Below are positions 43,084 to 51,792 of a DNA stretch of 64,000 nt, in pieces. Origin of the DNA: Peribacillus loiseleuriae (lineage in GTDB: Bacteria; Bacillota; Bacilli; Bacillales; DSM-1321). A model generated the notes under the pieces. That model saw nothing but the letters and a program-made list of their open reading frames with translations. It was not told the DNA's origin and made no database searches. Numbering within the stretch: position 1 is the first letter of the stretch; each line of letters begins with the position of its first letter. Both the position numbers and the translations under genes were made by a program. The stretch spans positions 1,209,812 through 1,273,811 of the forward strand of contig NZ_LFZW01000001.1 of assembly GCF_001183985.1 (NCBI RefSeq), in the 5' to 3' direction.

Positions 43084-43977
43084 ATGAAATTCGGAACGGT
43101 AAAAGTGAAAGGGCAAAGTCAGGTTGTACTTGTTGGAAAGGATCATTCTCGTGTTTTGTTGTTGCAAGCTGTAGCAATACAAATGGGTGAAACGATTCCC
43201 ATAACACTACTTGAATGTATTGCAAAGGGGGAGGTTTTTTTACAAAAGGCAAAGGAAATTGAACAATGGGCATCCACTCAAATGAACAAATCAGAATATT
43301 ATACGGATGAATTTGTTTGGGAAGCTCCAATTCCGCGGCCAACGAAAAATATCTTTTGTGTAGGGAAGAATTATGCCGAACATGCAATTGAAATGGGAAG
43401 TAAAGCTGACATTCCAGAGCATATGATTCTATTTTCAAAAGCGCCAACCGCTGTAATCGCTCATGAAGGCTTCATTCCTCTTCATGAAGACGTAACAGAC
43501 GAACTCGATTATGAGGGAGAGCTCGCTGTTGTCATTGGCAAAAAAGGTAAAGGAATCAAACGAGAAGAAGCAATGGATTATGTGTTCGGATATACGATTG
43601 TCAATGATATTACTGCAAGAGACTTGCAAACAAATCATAAGCAATATTTACTTGGAAAAAGCTTGGATGGTTCCTGCCCGATGGGTCCGGTTATTGTCTC
43701 GAAATCAGCAATCAAAAATCCTAATCAGATGGACATTGAAACCCGAGTCAACGGTGAAATCAGACAGCAATCCAACACCGAACAATTTATTTTTCCAGTT
43801 GAAGAAATCATTGCGATACTTTCGAAAGGAATGACACTTGAACCAGGTGACATCATTGCCACAGGCACACCGGCTGGAGTCGGTAAAGGCTTTAATCCGC
43901 CCCAATTTTTGCAAAAAGGGGACGAAATAGCGATAAAAGTCAAGGGAATTGGAACGCTTACGAATACTGTTCACTAA
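43084..43977 (+). CDS. yisK: FAH-fold hydrolase/decarboxylase YisK
   Basis: 297 residues. The fumarylacetoacetase C-terminal fold is intact: FCVGKNYAEHAIEMGSKADI, metal ligands in DYEGELAVVIGKKG, FGYTIVNDITARDLQ, KSLDGSCPMGPVIVSK and GDIIATGTPAGVGKG. B. subtilis YisK decarboxylates oxaloacetate and associates with the Mbl cytoskeleton. AAAGGGGA lies before a tandem ATGATG; I take the second (MKFG), and the first (43081) is equally possible. Confidence 0.9.
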   Translation: MKFGTVKVKGQSQVVLVGKDHSRVLLLQAVAIQMGETIPITLLECIAKGEVFLQKAKEIEQWASTQMNKSEYYTDEFVWEAPIPRPTKNIFCVGKNYAEHAIEMGSKADIPEHMILFSKAPTAVIAHEGFIPLHEDVTDELDYEGELAVVIGKKGKGIKREEAMDYVFGYTIVNDITARDLQTNHKQYLLGKSLDGSCPMGPVIVSKSAIKNPNQMDIETRVNGEIRQQSNTEQFIFPVEEIIAILSKGMTLEPGDIIATGTPAGVGKGFNPPQFLQKGDEIAIKVKGIGTLTNTVH

Positions 43978-44077
43978 ATGTTCATTATTTCTTGTAGCCG
44001 AGGGGATAGTTTTGTTATTAGATATTTGACTATGATATGATGAAATGGAAACTTTTAAGAGGGAGGGGCAATGTATT

Positions 44078-44428
44078 ATGACACAATATACGCATGCACA
44101 TATTACCACTTGGGTAATCGCAATTATTCTACTATTTGTAGCACTAGCTTTGCATAATAGTGGAAAAACTAAAGGATTCAAAATCGTACATATGGTTAAT
44201 CGGGTATTTTACATCCTTATTATTCTAACTGGTGGAGCTTTAATGGGAGCTGCGTTTAGTTATTATTGGATGAAAATGGTTCTCGGGTTGATTGTAATTG
44301 CCGCAATGGAAATGATATTAGTTCGAACAGGTAAAGGGAAAAGTACAGGAGTAATATGGGTGGTATTTGTTATTTCCTTGTTGATTATTGGATATTATGG
44401 ATTCTCTATCTTACCAAAAGGTGTGTAA
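44078..44428 (+). CDS. yisL: YisL family membrane protein (DUF1516)
   Basis: 116 residues from ATG 44078 behind GGGAGGGG. Four membrane segments, starting THAHITTWVIAIILLFVALA and including HMVNRVFYILIILTGGALM, typical of YisL/DUF1516. Function unknown. Repeat A copy 8 starts 22 bases after its stop and faces the convergent yisN-like gene. Confidence 0.88.
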   Translation: MTQYTHAHITTWVIAIILLFVALALHNSGKTKGFKIVHMVNRVFYILIILTGGALMGAAFSYYWMKMVLGLIVIAAMEMILVRTGKGKSTGVIWVVFVISLLIIGYYGFSILPKGV

Positions 44429-44450
44429 CAAACCAAGATGAAATACATTT

Positions 44451-44570
44451 AAGAGGATGTCCCAAATGGTCTCACCCAGCTACCAACATACAGTTTATAG
44501 TATTTACACTTCACATAAACTGTACGTAGGAGTTGTGGGTCTGACCCTTATTTATGGGGCGTCCTTTGTG
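44451..44570 (-). repeat. Palindromic repeat family A, copy 8
   Basis: AAGAGGATGTCCCAAATGGT, CTCACCCAGCTACCAACATA, inner CAGTTTAT matched by ATAAACTG, then GTTGTGGGTCTGACCC and outer TTTATGGGGCGTCC. Minus orientation. The last bases of the right side overlap the 3' flank of the DUF2777 gene. Confidence 0.85.
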
Positions 44571-44576
44571 CTAATC

Positions 44577-45149
44577 TCAGGAATGTTTGGAATTGATTTT
44601 TTCAATAATAATCCGTTTTCCTGTATTGATTGTGAATTCAAAACGGTCATGATTTGTTGATGTGTAAAAGAAATGGTGCTGTACAGAACATACGGAAAGT
44701 TCGTTGTCAAAAACCAGGAAATTCACTCCTGTTTTTGGTGATGCTCCTTCCGAGAAGTCAAGCTGATTATAACAGTAGATGCAATCGTGAATCGAGAAAT
44801 CTAGTGAATTTAAACTTGTGATAAACTGGACGAATGACTCAGTCTCTATTTTTTTCAGTAATCTTTCAAAAGATCTCAACAATGGTTTGCGAATTTTTAC
44901 TGTTTCTCCGTCGTATAAATGGATTATGTCTTTGTGGATTTTCACAACACCATTTTCTTCAATGATGCCTCTGTACCAATTTTTTCTCCGATAGATATCT
45001 ATTTCCAGTTGTGAATATTCTTCTAAAGAAGTAGCTTCATCTGTCTCGTCATCAAAGAAAATCCATTGCTGATTGATATTCTCAACCGTTCCTTCTAAAA
45101 AAGCGCGATTTTGATGATTAATAAGATTCATTCGTTGCTGATCATTCAT
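44577..45149 (-). CDS. yisN: DUF2777 family protein (YisN)
   Basis: 190 residues, soluble. FLEGTVENINQQWIFFDDET, KNWYRGIIEENGVV, CIYCYNQLDFSEGASPKTGV and VFDNELSVCSVQHHFFY fit the YisN/DUF2777 family. The clustered cysteines (CIYCYN) may bind metal, but that is a guess. TTGGAGG precedes the ATG. It lies between yisL and asnO as in B. subtilis. Confidence 0.82.
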   Translation of the reverse strand: MNDQQRMNLINHQNRAFLEGTVENINQQWIFFDDETDEATSLEEYSQLEIDIYRRKNWYRGIIEENGVVKIHKDIIHLYDGETVKIRKPLLRSFERLLKKIETESFVQFITSLNSLDFSIHDCIYCYNQLDFSEGASPKTGVNFLVFDNELSVCSVQHHFFYTSTNHDRFEFTINTGKRIIIEKINSKHS

Positions 45150-45654
45150 AATTTACCTCCAAAAATGGATTACCTCCCCTTCTTTTTAGACAAAATGTCT
45201 CTATTTTATAACCATTTAAGCGTAGATTTATTCCCCAATTGTAAACTGAAGAAACATTAATACATAAAATGAACAAGAAATTGAAAAGATATTTGGATTC
45301 AAATCAATTATCTTTCATAACCCTCATCTTAAAAAGTACTGAAGAATAGAGAAACTTAGCTGGAAAAGTGTAGAACGCAGATTTTAATCATTATATCCTC
45401 ATACTTCGGTCTTTATAAATCGCATCCTGTGGGCTAATCTTCAATTATGGAAATTTTACTTTTTTGGACAAATAACCATCCATCGCCTTAAGCATAGGCT
45501 ATGTTATACTCTCGCTGCATGGCTCATTTAGGAATGTGTCAAAGTAGGGCTTGAATAAGGAGTCAGCAGTTAAATCAGAATGTTAGTTGGCATTAATACT
45601 TATGCGGCTATAAGAATAGTGAATTCTGTGATGCTGATTGAAAGGATGAAGGTT
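45150..45654. other. yisN-asnO divergent gap
   Basis: About 500 bases. AGACAAAATGTCT (palindromic AGACA/TGTCT) lies near 45189-45202 in the yisN promoter area. A TATACT box near 45503 could be the asnO -10, but no good -35 is seen. The asnO frame is open from 45580 with no ribosome site until 45645. No other gene is seen. Confidence 0.35.
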
Positions 45655-47505
45655 ATGTGCGGTATTACAGGTTGGATTCACTTTAAACGAGATCTGCGCA
45701 AGGAAAGAACGGTTATAGAACAGATGACGAATACACTGGTGAAAAGGGGTCCAGATGAACACAACATTTGGCATGATACCCATATGTTGTTTGGTCATCG
45801 CCGATTGACTGTCGTCGATTCAGAAGGCGGTAAACAGCCAATGGCGAAAGAGAAAGACGGAAATTCTTATATCCTTTGCTACAACGGTGAACTTTATAAT
45901 ACCGAAGAACTTCGCAAAGAACTACTATTAAAAGGATATTCCTTCAAAGGTCATTCTGATACAGAAGTTTTACTAACTTCTTATATAGAATGGAAAGAAA
46001 AATGCGTGGATTTTTTTAATGGCATTTTTGCCTTTGCAATCTGGGATGTAAACGAGCAGAAACTATTTATTGCCAGAGATCGCTTGGGTGTGAAGCCACT
46101 TTTTTACTCAGAAACAAATGGCGGTTTTTTGTTCGCCTCAGAAATTAAAGCCATTCTCGCACATCCTGAAGTGAAGGCAGAAGTAACAAGAGAAGGATTG
46201 GCCGAAATATTCGGGCTTGGTCCATCGCGAACGCCTGGATCAGGGATATTTCGTGGCATAAAGGAACTGCGGCCTGCACATGCATTAACTTTATCACAGC
46301 AAGGTCTTAGAGTATGGCGTTATTGGAATGTGAAGAGTATGGAACATCAAGATTCGCTTGAAGAAACATCAGAGAAGGTAAGGTTTTTAGTTTGTGATGC
46401 TGTGACTCGCCAGCTCGTTTCAGATGTACCATTATGTACGTTCCTATCAGGAGGTGTTGATTCCAGTGCAATAACAGCAATCGCAGCCAATGCCTATAAA
46501 AAAGAAGGAAAAGGGAGGCTGCATACCTATTCGATTGACTATGAAGACAATGACAAGTTTTTTCAATCAAATGAATACCAACCAAATTCTGATGCTCAAT
46601 GGATTAAGCTGATGTCGGATCAATTCGACACAGTGCATCATTATTCAGTTATCAAGCAGGAGACTTTGATTGATTACTTAACCGAGGCCGTCAGAGTAAG
46701 AGACTTTCCAGGAATGGCAGATGTGGATTCTTCCTTATTGTGGTTTTGTAAGGAAATCAAACCAGACTTTACGGTCGGGCTATCAGGCGAATGTGCGGAC
46801 GAAATATTCGGTGGGTATCCGTGGTTTCATCGCAGTGAAGATTTAAATCGTTCAGGGTTTCCATGGATGCGTTCCACAGCTGAACGAGTGTCTTTGCTAA
46901 AAGAAAATTGGCGGAGCAAATTAAGACTGAAAGAATATGCTGAAGCGAAATACTTGGAGACGATAGCAGAAATGCCAAAGCTCGATGGAGAAATAGGAGA
47001 AGAAGCAAAAAGGAGAGAGCTATTTTATTTGAATATACTATGGTTCATGACCACGCTGCTTGATCGGAAAGACAGAATGAGCATGGGAGCAAGTCTTGAA
47101 GTAAGGGTGCCGTTTGCCGATCATCGTCTAGTGGAATATGCATGGAATATCCCTTGGGAAATGAAAATGACAGGAAATCGGGAAAAAGGAATTTTGCGCA
47201 AAGCGTTAGAAGGTCTCTTGCCGGAAGAAATCTTATATCGCAAAAAAAGTCCATATCCGAAAACACATAATCCAGTGTATACGGATGGAGTCAACAACTG
47301 GCTAAAGCAAATACTAGAGGATAGAAATTCAGTTCTTCATGAGTTCTTCGATCAGCAAAAGCTAAATGATTTGGTCGAATCAAAAGGAGAGGCGTTTAAA
47401 GAACCATGGTTTGGTCAGCTCATGTCAGGCCCACAGCTTTTAGCACATCTTGCTCAAATCGATGTATGGTTTAAGACTTATGGAATTCAAGTCATTGAAT
47501 CATGA
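45655..47505 (+). CDS. asnO: Glutamine-hydrolysing asparagine synthetase AsnO
   Basis: 616 residues from ATG 45655, which places the nucleophile Cys at position 2 (MCGITGWI) after processing; AAAGGATGAAGG lies upstream. The class II amidotransferase domain (KRGPDEHNIW, FGHRRLTVVD, CYNGELYNTEELR) is followed by the ATP-pyrophosphatase domain (FLSGGVDSSAITAI, GLSGECADEIFGGYPW, MSMGASLEVRVPFADHRLVE). It makes asparagine from aspartate and glutamine. AsnO of B. subtilis is used during sporulation. Confidence 0.95.
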   Translation: MCGITGWIHFKRDLRKERTVIEQMTNTLVKRGPDEHNIWHDTHMLFGHRRLTVVDSEGGKQPMAKEKDGNSYILCYNGELYNTEELRKELLLKGYSFKGHSDTEVLLTSYIEWKEKCVDFFNGIFAFAIWDVNEQKLFIARDRLGVKPLFYSETNGGFLFASEIKAILAHPEVKAEVTREGLAEIFGLGPSRTPGSGIFRGIKELRPAHALTLSQQGLRVWRYWNVKSMEHQDSLEETSEKVRFLVCDAVTRQLVSDVPLCTFLSGGVDSSAITAIAANAYKKEGKGRLHTYSIDYEDNDKFFQSNEYQPNSDAQWIKLMSDQFDTVHHYSVIKQETLIDYLTEAVRVRDFPGMADVDSSLLWFCKEIKPDFTVGLSGECADEIFGGYPWFHRSEDLNRSGFPWMRSTAERVSLLKENWRSKLRLKEYAEAKYLETIAEMPKLDGEIGEEAKRRELFYLNILWFMTTLLDRKDRMSMGASLEVRVPFADHRLVEYAWNIPWEMKMTGNREKGILRKALEGLLPEEILYRKKSPYPKTHNPVYTDGVNNWLKQILEDRNSVLHEFFDQQKLNDLVESKGEAFKEPWFGQLMSGPQLLAHLAQIDVWFKTYGIQVIES

Positions 47506-47713
47506 ATGACCAGTCAAATTTGTATTCTCCCACTTAGCAGAGAAAATTTCTGTAAAGAGGGGGCTTGTCTTAGAGCAATTCTTTTCAAATTAAGGTAAAA
47601 AATCTGAAAGGTCATAGATCAAAAAAATACAGTTTTTTGTAAAAAAAAGCTTTTGACTATACTTGTTAATAGATAGGTAATCACAACGTATTTAAAGTTT
47701 ATATGGCAGGAGT

Positions 47714-47761
47714 ATCATTATTAAGAAGATATATTGTCTTCTTGGTGATGATTATTTTTTT
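47714..47761 (+). terminator. Terminator about 200 bases after asnO
   Basis: ATCATTATTAAGAAGA pairs with TCTTCTTGGTGATGAT (to 47752; three G-T pairs and one A-A mismatch), followed by TATTTTTTTG. Confidence 0.7.
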
Positions 47762-47855
47762 GAGGAAATCATGTAGTAATCCAGTGTTAGCCCATTTTTA
47801 ATCTATTTTTCTAAATCGGAGGAATTAAAAATGGAAAAAAATTCGAAAAATTTGC

Positions 47856-47883
47856 TTGTCAAAATCAAAAAAAATTGTATAAT
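47856..47883 (+). promoter_or_regulatory. Sigma-A promoter of the maltodextrin operon
   Basis: TTGTCA (47856-47861), 16 bases, TATAAT (47878-47883). It lies 190 bases before the binding-protein gene, leaving a long leader that holds two LacI-type operators. Confidence 0.75.
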
Positions 47884-47899
47884 TAGGATAATAAAGTTG

Positions 47900-47913
47900 C
47901 GCAATCGGTTTCA
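47900..47913. promoter_or_regulatory. Maltose-regulator/cre-like operator just after the promoter
   Basis: CGCAATCGGTTTCA. The reverse strand TGAAACCGATTGCG fits the cre consensus TGWAANCGNTNWCA with two mismatches, and the CGCAA half matches known MalR operators. It starts 17 bases after the -10, a repressing position. Confidence 0.5.
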
Positions 47914-47998
47914 TCAGTTATTTCCGAATCTTAGAATTCTTTATTTTTGAAGAAGTTTTCAAAGAAAAAGATGCAAGATTTTTATTTTTAGGATAATT

Positions 47999-48012
47999 TG
48001 TTAGCGTTTACA
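47999..48012. promoter_or_regulatory. cre site before the maltodextrin-binding gene
   Basis: TGTTAGCGTTTACA matches the cre consensus TGWAANCGNTNWCA with one mismatch. Placed 60 bases before the ATG and downstream of the promoter, it would give CcpA roadblock repression on glucose. Confidence 0.7.
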
Positions 48013-48073
48013 TACATAGTTTCCATTAACAATTGCCACCTTATACATCAAATACATACATGGGGGTTAATTC

Positions 48074-49366
48074 ATGAAGAAGCCATTGTCTATTTTTATG
48101 ATGCTTATGTTGTTAATCGGAATACTTGCTGCATGTGGAGCACCTGAACGAGAAATAGGAACAAAATCCACAGATGAAACTAAAAATAAAGATAAAACGG
48201 CTGAGGAAGCAAAACCAGAAAAACTAATTGTATGGGAAGACATTGATAAAGCGGTAGCCCTAAAGCCAGCAATTGAATCATTTGAGAAAGAATACGGCAT
48301 TAAAGTTGAATTTCAAGAGTTAAATATGGCTGATAAAATGCGCGATCAATTGCGACTAGACGGACCAGCTGGAAAGGCACCTGACGTAGTGACATTGCCT
48401 CATGACCAAATCGGTCAAGTGGTAATAGAAGGTTTGATTCAAGAAATCAATGTATCAGATGATGTTCTTCATACATTTACTGATTCATCTGTAAACGCTC
48501 AAATGTATGATGGGAAATTATTCGGTCTGCCAAAAGCGACTGAAACACCTGTATTCATCTATAACAAAGCATTAATGAGTAAAGCTCCAAAAACGATGGA
48601 TGAATTATATACTCAAGCAAAAGAGTTAACAAAAGGTGACCAATACGGATTCTTGGCACTATGGGATAACTTCTACTTTGCACATGGTGTAATCGCAGGT
48701 ATGGGCGGATATGTATTTAACGGAACGGACAAAGGCCTTGATCCCAAAGATCTTGGTTTGAATAACGAAGGCGCGGTTAAAGGTGCAGAATACATTCAAA
48801 AATGGTACAAAGAAGGATTATTTCCTAAAGGGATCATCGGAGATAACGGTAGTTCAACGAAAGACGGTTTATTCAACCAAGGTAAAGTTGCCTCTGTTAT
48901 GGATGGCCCGTGGGCATTCCAAGGAATGAAAGATGCTGGAATTGATATAGGTGTCTCTGAGATGCCTACACTCCCAAATGGAGAGCATATGAAAACGTTC
49001 ATGGGTGTTAAAGGATGGAATATAACAGCGTTTACAAAAAATCCATACTGGTCAACAAAATTAATCGAGTGGTTGACAAATGAAGAAAATGCAAAAATTC
49101 GGTTCGAATTAACACAAGAAATTCCACCGGTGAAAACATTGATTGAAGATCCGATTATTACAGAAAATGAAGGTGCTAAAGCTGTAGCCGTTCAATCTCA
49201 ATACGCAGTTCCGATGCCTAATATTCCAGAAATGGCAGAAGTTTGGAAACCTGTAGCTTCAGCATTACAAACGATTGCAACTGGAAAAGCTGAACCAAAA
49301 GTAGCGATGGATGATGCAGTCAAATCAATCGAAACAAACATATCAGCAAATCATCCTTCAAAATAA
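48074..49366 (+). CDS. mdxE: Maltodextrin-binding lipoprotein (MdxE/MalE type)
   Basis: 430 residues. The signal peptide ends in lipobox ILAAC, followed by a charged linker. The solute-binding family 1 domain includes KLIVWEDIDKAVALKPAIES, DVVTLPHDQIGQVVIEGLIQ, MYDGKLFGLPKATETPVFIY and VMDGPWAFQGMKDAGIDIG. It captures maltose and maltodextrins outside the cell and hands them to MdxF/MdxG. GGGGG is the ribosome site. It heads the operon; no ATPase gene is present, so the shared MsmX-type ATPase must be encoded elsewhere. Confidence 0.93.
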   Translation: MKKPLSIFMMLMLLIGILAACGAPEREIGTKSTDETKNKDKTAEEAKPEKLIVWEDIDKAVALKPAIESFEKEYGIKVEFQELNMADKMRDQLRLDGPAGKAPDVVTLPHDQIGQVVIEGLIQEINVSDDVLHTFTDSSVNAQMYDGKLFGLPKATETPVFIYNKALMSKAPKTMDELYTQAKELTKGDQYGFLALWDNFYFAHGVIAGMGGYVFNGTDKGLDPKDLGLNNEGAVKGAEYIQKWYKEGLFPKGIIGDNGSSTKDGLFNQGKVASVMDGPWAFQGMKDAGIDIGVSEMPTLPNGEHMKTFMGVKGWNITAFTKNPYWSTKLIEWLTNEENAKIRFELTQEIPPVKTLIEDPIITENEGAKAVAVQSQYAVPMPNIPEMAEVWKPVASALQTIATGKAEPKVAMDDAVKSIETNISANHPSK

Positions 49367-49401
49367 TATAATAAAAAAACAGTAGCCAAATAATTAAGCA
49401 G

Positions 49402-49425
49402 CGTTTCGGGTCAGACCCCTTATAG
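49402..49425. repeat. Palindromic repeat family A, half copy (9)
   Basis: CGGGTCAGACCCCTTATAG carries the family A arm (GGGTCAGACCCC) without the partner arm. Either a decayed copy or chance; it lies just after mdxE. Confidence 0.4.
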
Positions 49426-49465
49426 ATGAAAGTTTGGTTGGTTAATATTAGCAATAGAATCACTG

Positions 49466-49485
49466 ACGGCGTTTTGCCGTTTTTT
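49466..49485 (+). terminator. Short hairpin with T-run between mdxE and mdxF
   Basis: ACGGC-GTTTT-GCCGT followed by TTTTT. A stem of five pairs is weak, as expected for partial termination that lowers permease expression relative to the binding protein. Confidence 0.6.
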
Positions 49486-49497
49486 AAGCCCTTATGA

Positions 49498-49511
49498 GGC
49501 AAGCGTTTGCG
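49498..49511. promoter_or_regulatory. MalR-type palindrome before mdxF
   Basis: GGCAAGCGTTTGCG is close to the CGCAAACGTTTGCG operator known for firmicute MalR (two mismatches). It lies 110 bases before mdxF, so a second regulated promoter may be present. Confidence 0.5.
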
Positions 49512-49620
49512 CATTCGTCAATACAAAGTGAACTTCCATCAGTGAAGACTTTTGTAATTCCCATTAATGGTTAGGTAAACAGGGATAAAATTATGCTCTC
49601 CTTTGAAAGGGAGGTTGATT

Positions 49621-50907
49621 ATGGTGGATGTTATAAAACCTGCAACTAAGCATGGCAGAAATGCTACACTTTTATCTATTATACCTGGATTTGGGCAGTT
49701 TTATAATAAACAATATGTAAAAGGATTCACCTTCCTTATTCTAACAATTTCTTTTTTTTTCAGCTTCTTAGATACTTTGAACTGGGGCTTTTGGGGCTTG
49801 CTCACACTAGGAACGATTGCTGGACTCGATCATTCGATTTTTTTGCTAATTGATGGAATTATCGCCTTAATCATTACGGCGATTGGTCTAGGTATCTATG
49901 TATTCAATATGTACGATGCGTATAACACAGGAAAAAAGCGTGATCTTGGATTTATGATTTCTTCAGTGAAGGAGCAATATCATAATTTACTAGATAGTGG
50001 CTTTCCCTATTTAATGATTTCACCAGGTTTTCTGCTATTAATCTTTGTCGTTATTTTCCCATTACTTTTCGTTATTTTATTATCATTTACGAACTACGAT
50101 TTATATCATTCACCGCCGGCAAAGTTAGTAGACTGGGTAGGAATACAAAACTACATTGATATCTTTACGCTGGATTTATGGCGCAAGACATTTATCGGCG
50201 TTCTTGGCTGGACGATTGTATGGACATTTGTGGCAACAACATTCCAGGTAGCACTTGGTATTTTTCTAGCGATAATTGTGAATCAAAAGGATTTAAAAGG
50301 CAAAGCGATAATCCGCACGGTATTTATTTTACCTTGGGCAGTACCGGCTTTTGTTTCAATTCTAATTTTCTCAGGAATGTTTAATGAATCATTCGGTGTT
50401 ATTAATACAGGCATCCTTCATGCATTCGGAATTGATCCAGTTCCTTGGATGACAGAAGAAAACTGGACTAGATTTGCGTTGATCTTCATTCAGACATGGT
50501 TAGGCTTTCCTTTTATCTTCGCCATGACGACAGGGGTGCTTCAATCGATTCCTGATGAGTTATATGAAGCAGCAAATGTGGACGGAGCGACCATTTGGCA
50601 AAAATTCACGAAAATTACCTTGCCGATGATTTTATTTGCGACAGCACCGATCATAATCACCCAATATACCTTTAACTTTAATAATTTTAATGTAATTTTC
50701 TTATTTAACGGTGGTGGTCCAGCGATTCCAGGCCAAAACGCCGGCGGTTCAGATATTTTGATTTCCTGGATTTATAGTCTGACCATGACTTCTGCGCAAT
50801 ATGGGAAAGCAGCTGCCATTACAATGCTTCTTTCAATAGTTGTTGTGACAGTTGCACTGTGGCAATTTAAACGGTCTAAATCGTTTAAAGAGGAGGATAT
50901 GAACTAA
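49621..50907 (+). CDS. mdxF: Maltodextrin ABC permease MdxF (MalF type)
   Basis: 428 residues from ATG 49621 (GAAAGGGAGG upstream). An N-terminal extension with extra helices begins NATLLSIIPGFGQFYNKQYV, as in B. subtilis MdxF. The permease core has the EAA loop ELYEAANVDGATIWQKFTKITLPM. It pairs with MdxG to form the membrane channel. mdxG begins two bases after its stop. Confidence 0.93.
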   Translation: MVDVIKPATKHGRNATLLSIIPGFGQFYNKQYVKGFTFLILTISFFFSFLDTLNWGFWGLLTLGTIAGLDHSIFLLIDGIIALIITAIGLGIYVFNMYDAYNTGKKRDLGFMISSVKEQYHNLLDSGFPYLMISPGFLLLIFVVIFPLLFVILLSFTNYDLYHSPPAKLVDWVGIQNYIDIFTLDLWRKTFIGVLGWTIVWTFVATTFQVALGIFLAIIVNQKDLKGKAIIRTVFILPWAVPAFVSILIFSGMFNESFGVINTGILHAFGIDPVPWMTEENWTRFALIFIQTWLGFPFIFAMTTGVLQSIPDELYEAANVDGATIWQKFTKITLPMILFATAPIIITQYTFNFNNFNVIFLFNGGGPAIPGQNAGGSDILISWIYSLTMTSAQYGKAAAITMLLSIVVVTVALWQFKRSKSFKEEDMN

Positions 50908-50909
50908 TC

Positions 50910-51752
50910 ATGAGTATGAAAAAAAACAAAATCATTCGCTTAACTGTTTCATACCTGATCATCCTTCTGATGTGTGCAGTCGTCATTTATCCATTGCTGT
51001 GGGTGATCGGTTCTTCCTTTAATCCAGGTCAAAGTTTATCAGGCGCAACGATGTTTCCGAAAGATCCAACGACTGCACACTATGCGTATTTATTCGATCA
51101 GGAAAAATCTAATTATATTAGCTGGTACGTTAACTCTCTTAAAATCAGTATAATCACGATGATCTCGACAATCATTCTTGTATCATTTACAGCGTATTCA
51201 TTTTCTAGATACCGTTTCCTTGGACGGAAAAATGGGCTGCTTACGTTTCTGATTTTGCAAATGATTCCTAATTTTGCCGCATTAATTGCGATTTTCGTAT
51301 TAGCGAATCGCACAGGCTTAATCGATACGCATTTAGGTTTAATCTTGATTTATGTCGGTGGCCAAATTCCAATGAATACGTGGTTAATGAAAGGCTATTT
51401 AGATACAATTCCTAAAGAACTTGATGAGTCAGCAAAAGTGGATGGTGCAAGTCATATAAGAATATTCGTGCAAATCATTATGCCTCTTGCTAAACCAATC
51501 ATTGCTGTTGTTGCTTTGTTCGCATTTATTGCTCCATTCGGTGATTTTATTTTAGCGAGAATTATACTACGAAGTAATGAGAAATTTACAATGGGGGTAG
51601 GGCTATATGAAATGGTAGCGAAACAATTCGGCAAAGACTTTACCACCTTTGCAGCAGGTTCTGTTTTAATCGCAATTCCGATTGCAATTTTATTCCTTTG
51701 TTTCCAAAAATACTTCGTTTCAGGTTTGACGGCAGGGGGCACGAAAGGCTAA
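50910..51752 (+). CDS. mdxG: Maltodextrin ABC permease MdxG (MalG type)
   Basis: 280 residues, six membrane helices. The EAA motif ELDESAKVDGASHIRIFVQI and the MalG-type ending (YFVSGLTAGGTKG) are present. The GAGGAGGAT ribosome site lies inside the mdxF end, so the two are coupled. The amylase gene follows after 40 bases in the same operon. Confidence 0.93.
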   Translation: MSMKKNKIIRLTVSYLIILLMCAVVIYPLLWVIGSSFNPGQSLSGATMFPKDPTTAHYAYLFDQEKSNYISWYVNSLKISIITMISTIILVSFTAYSFSRYRFLGRKNGLLTFLILQMIPNFAALIAIFVLANRTGLIDTHLGLILIYVGGQIPMNTWLMKGYLDTIPKELDESAKVDGASHIRIFVQIIMPLAKPIIAVVALFAFIAPFGDFILARIILRSNEKFTMGVGLYEMVAKQFGKDFTTFAAGSVLIAIPIAILFLCFQKYFVSGLTAGGTKG

Positions 51753-51792
51753 TCTTAAAGGCGTGAAGAAGTTACATAAGGGGGAAACAGAT

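Noticed and set aside
44457-44660. 67-codon ORF starting in repeat A copy 8
   Set aside because: It lies in a palindromic repeat and on the opposite strand of the yisN-like gene, with no ribosome site.
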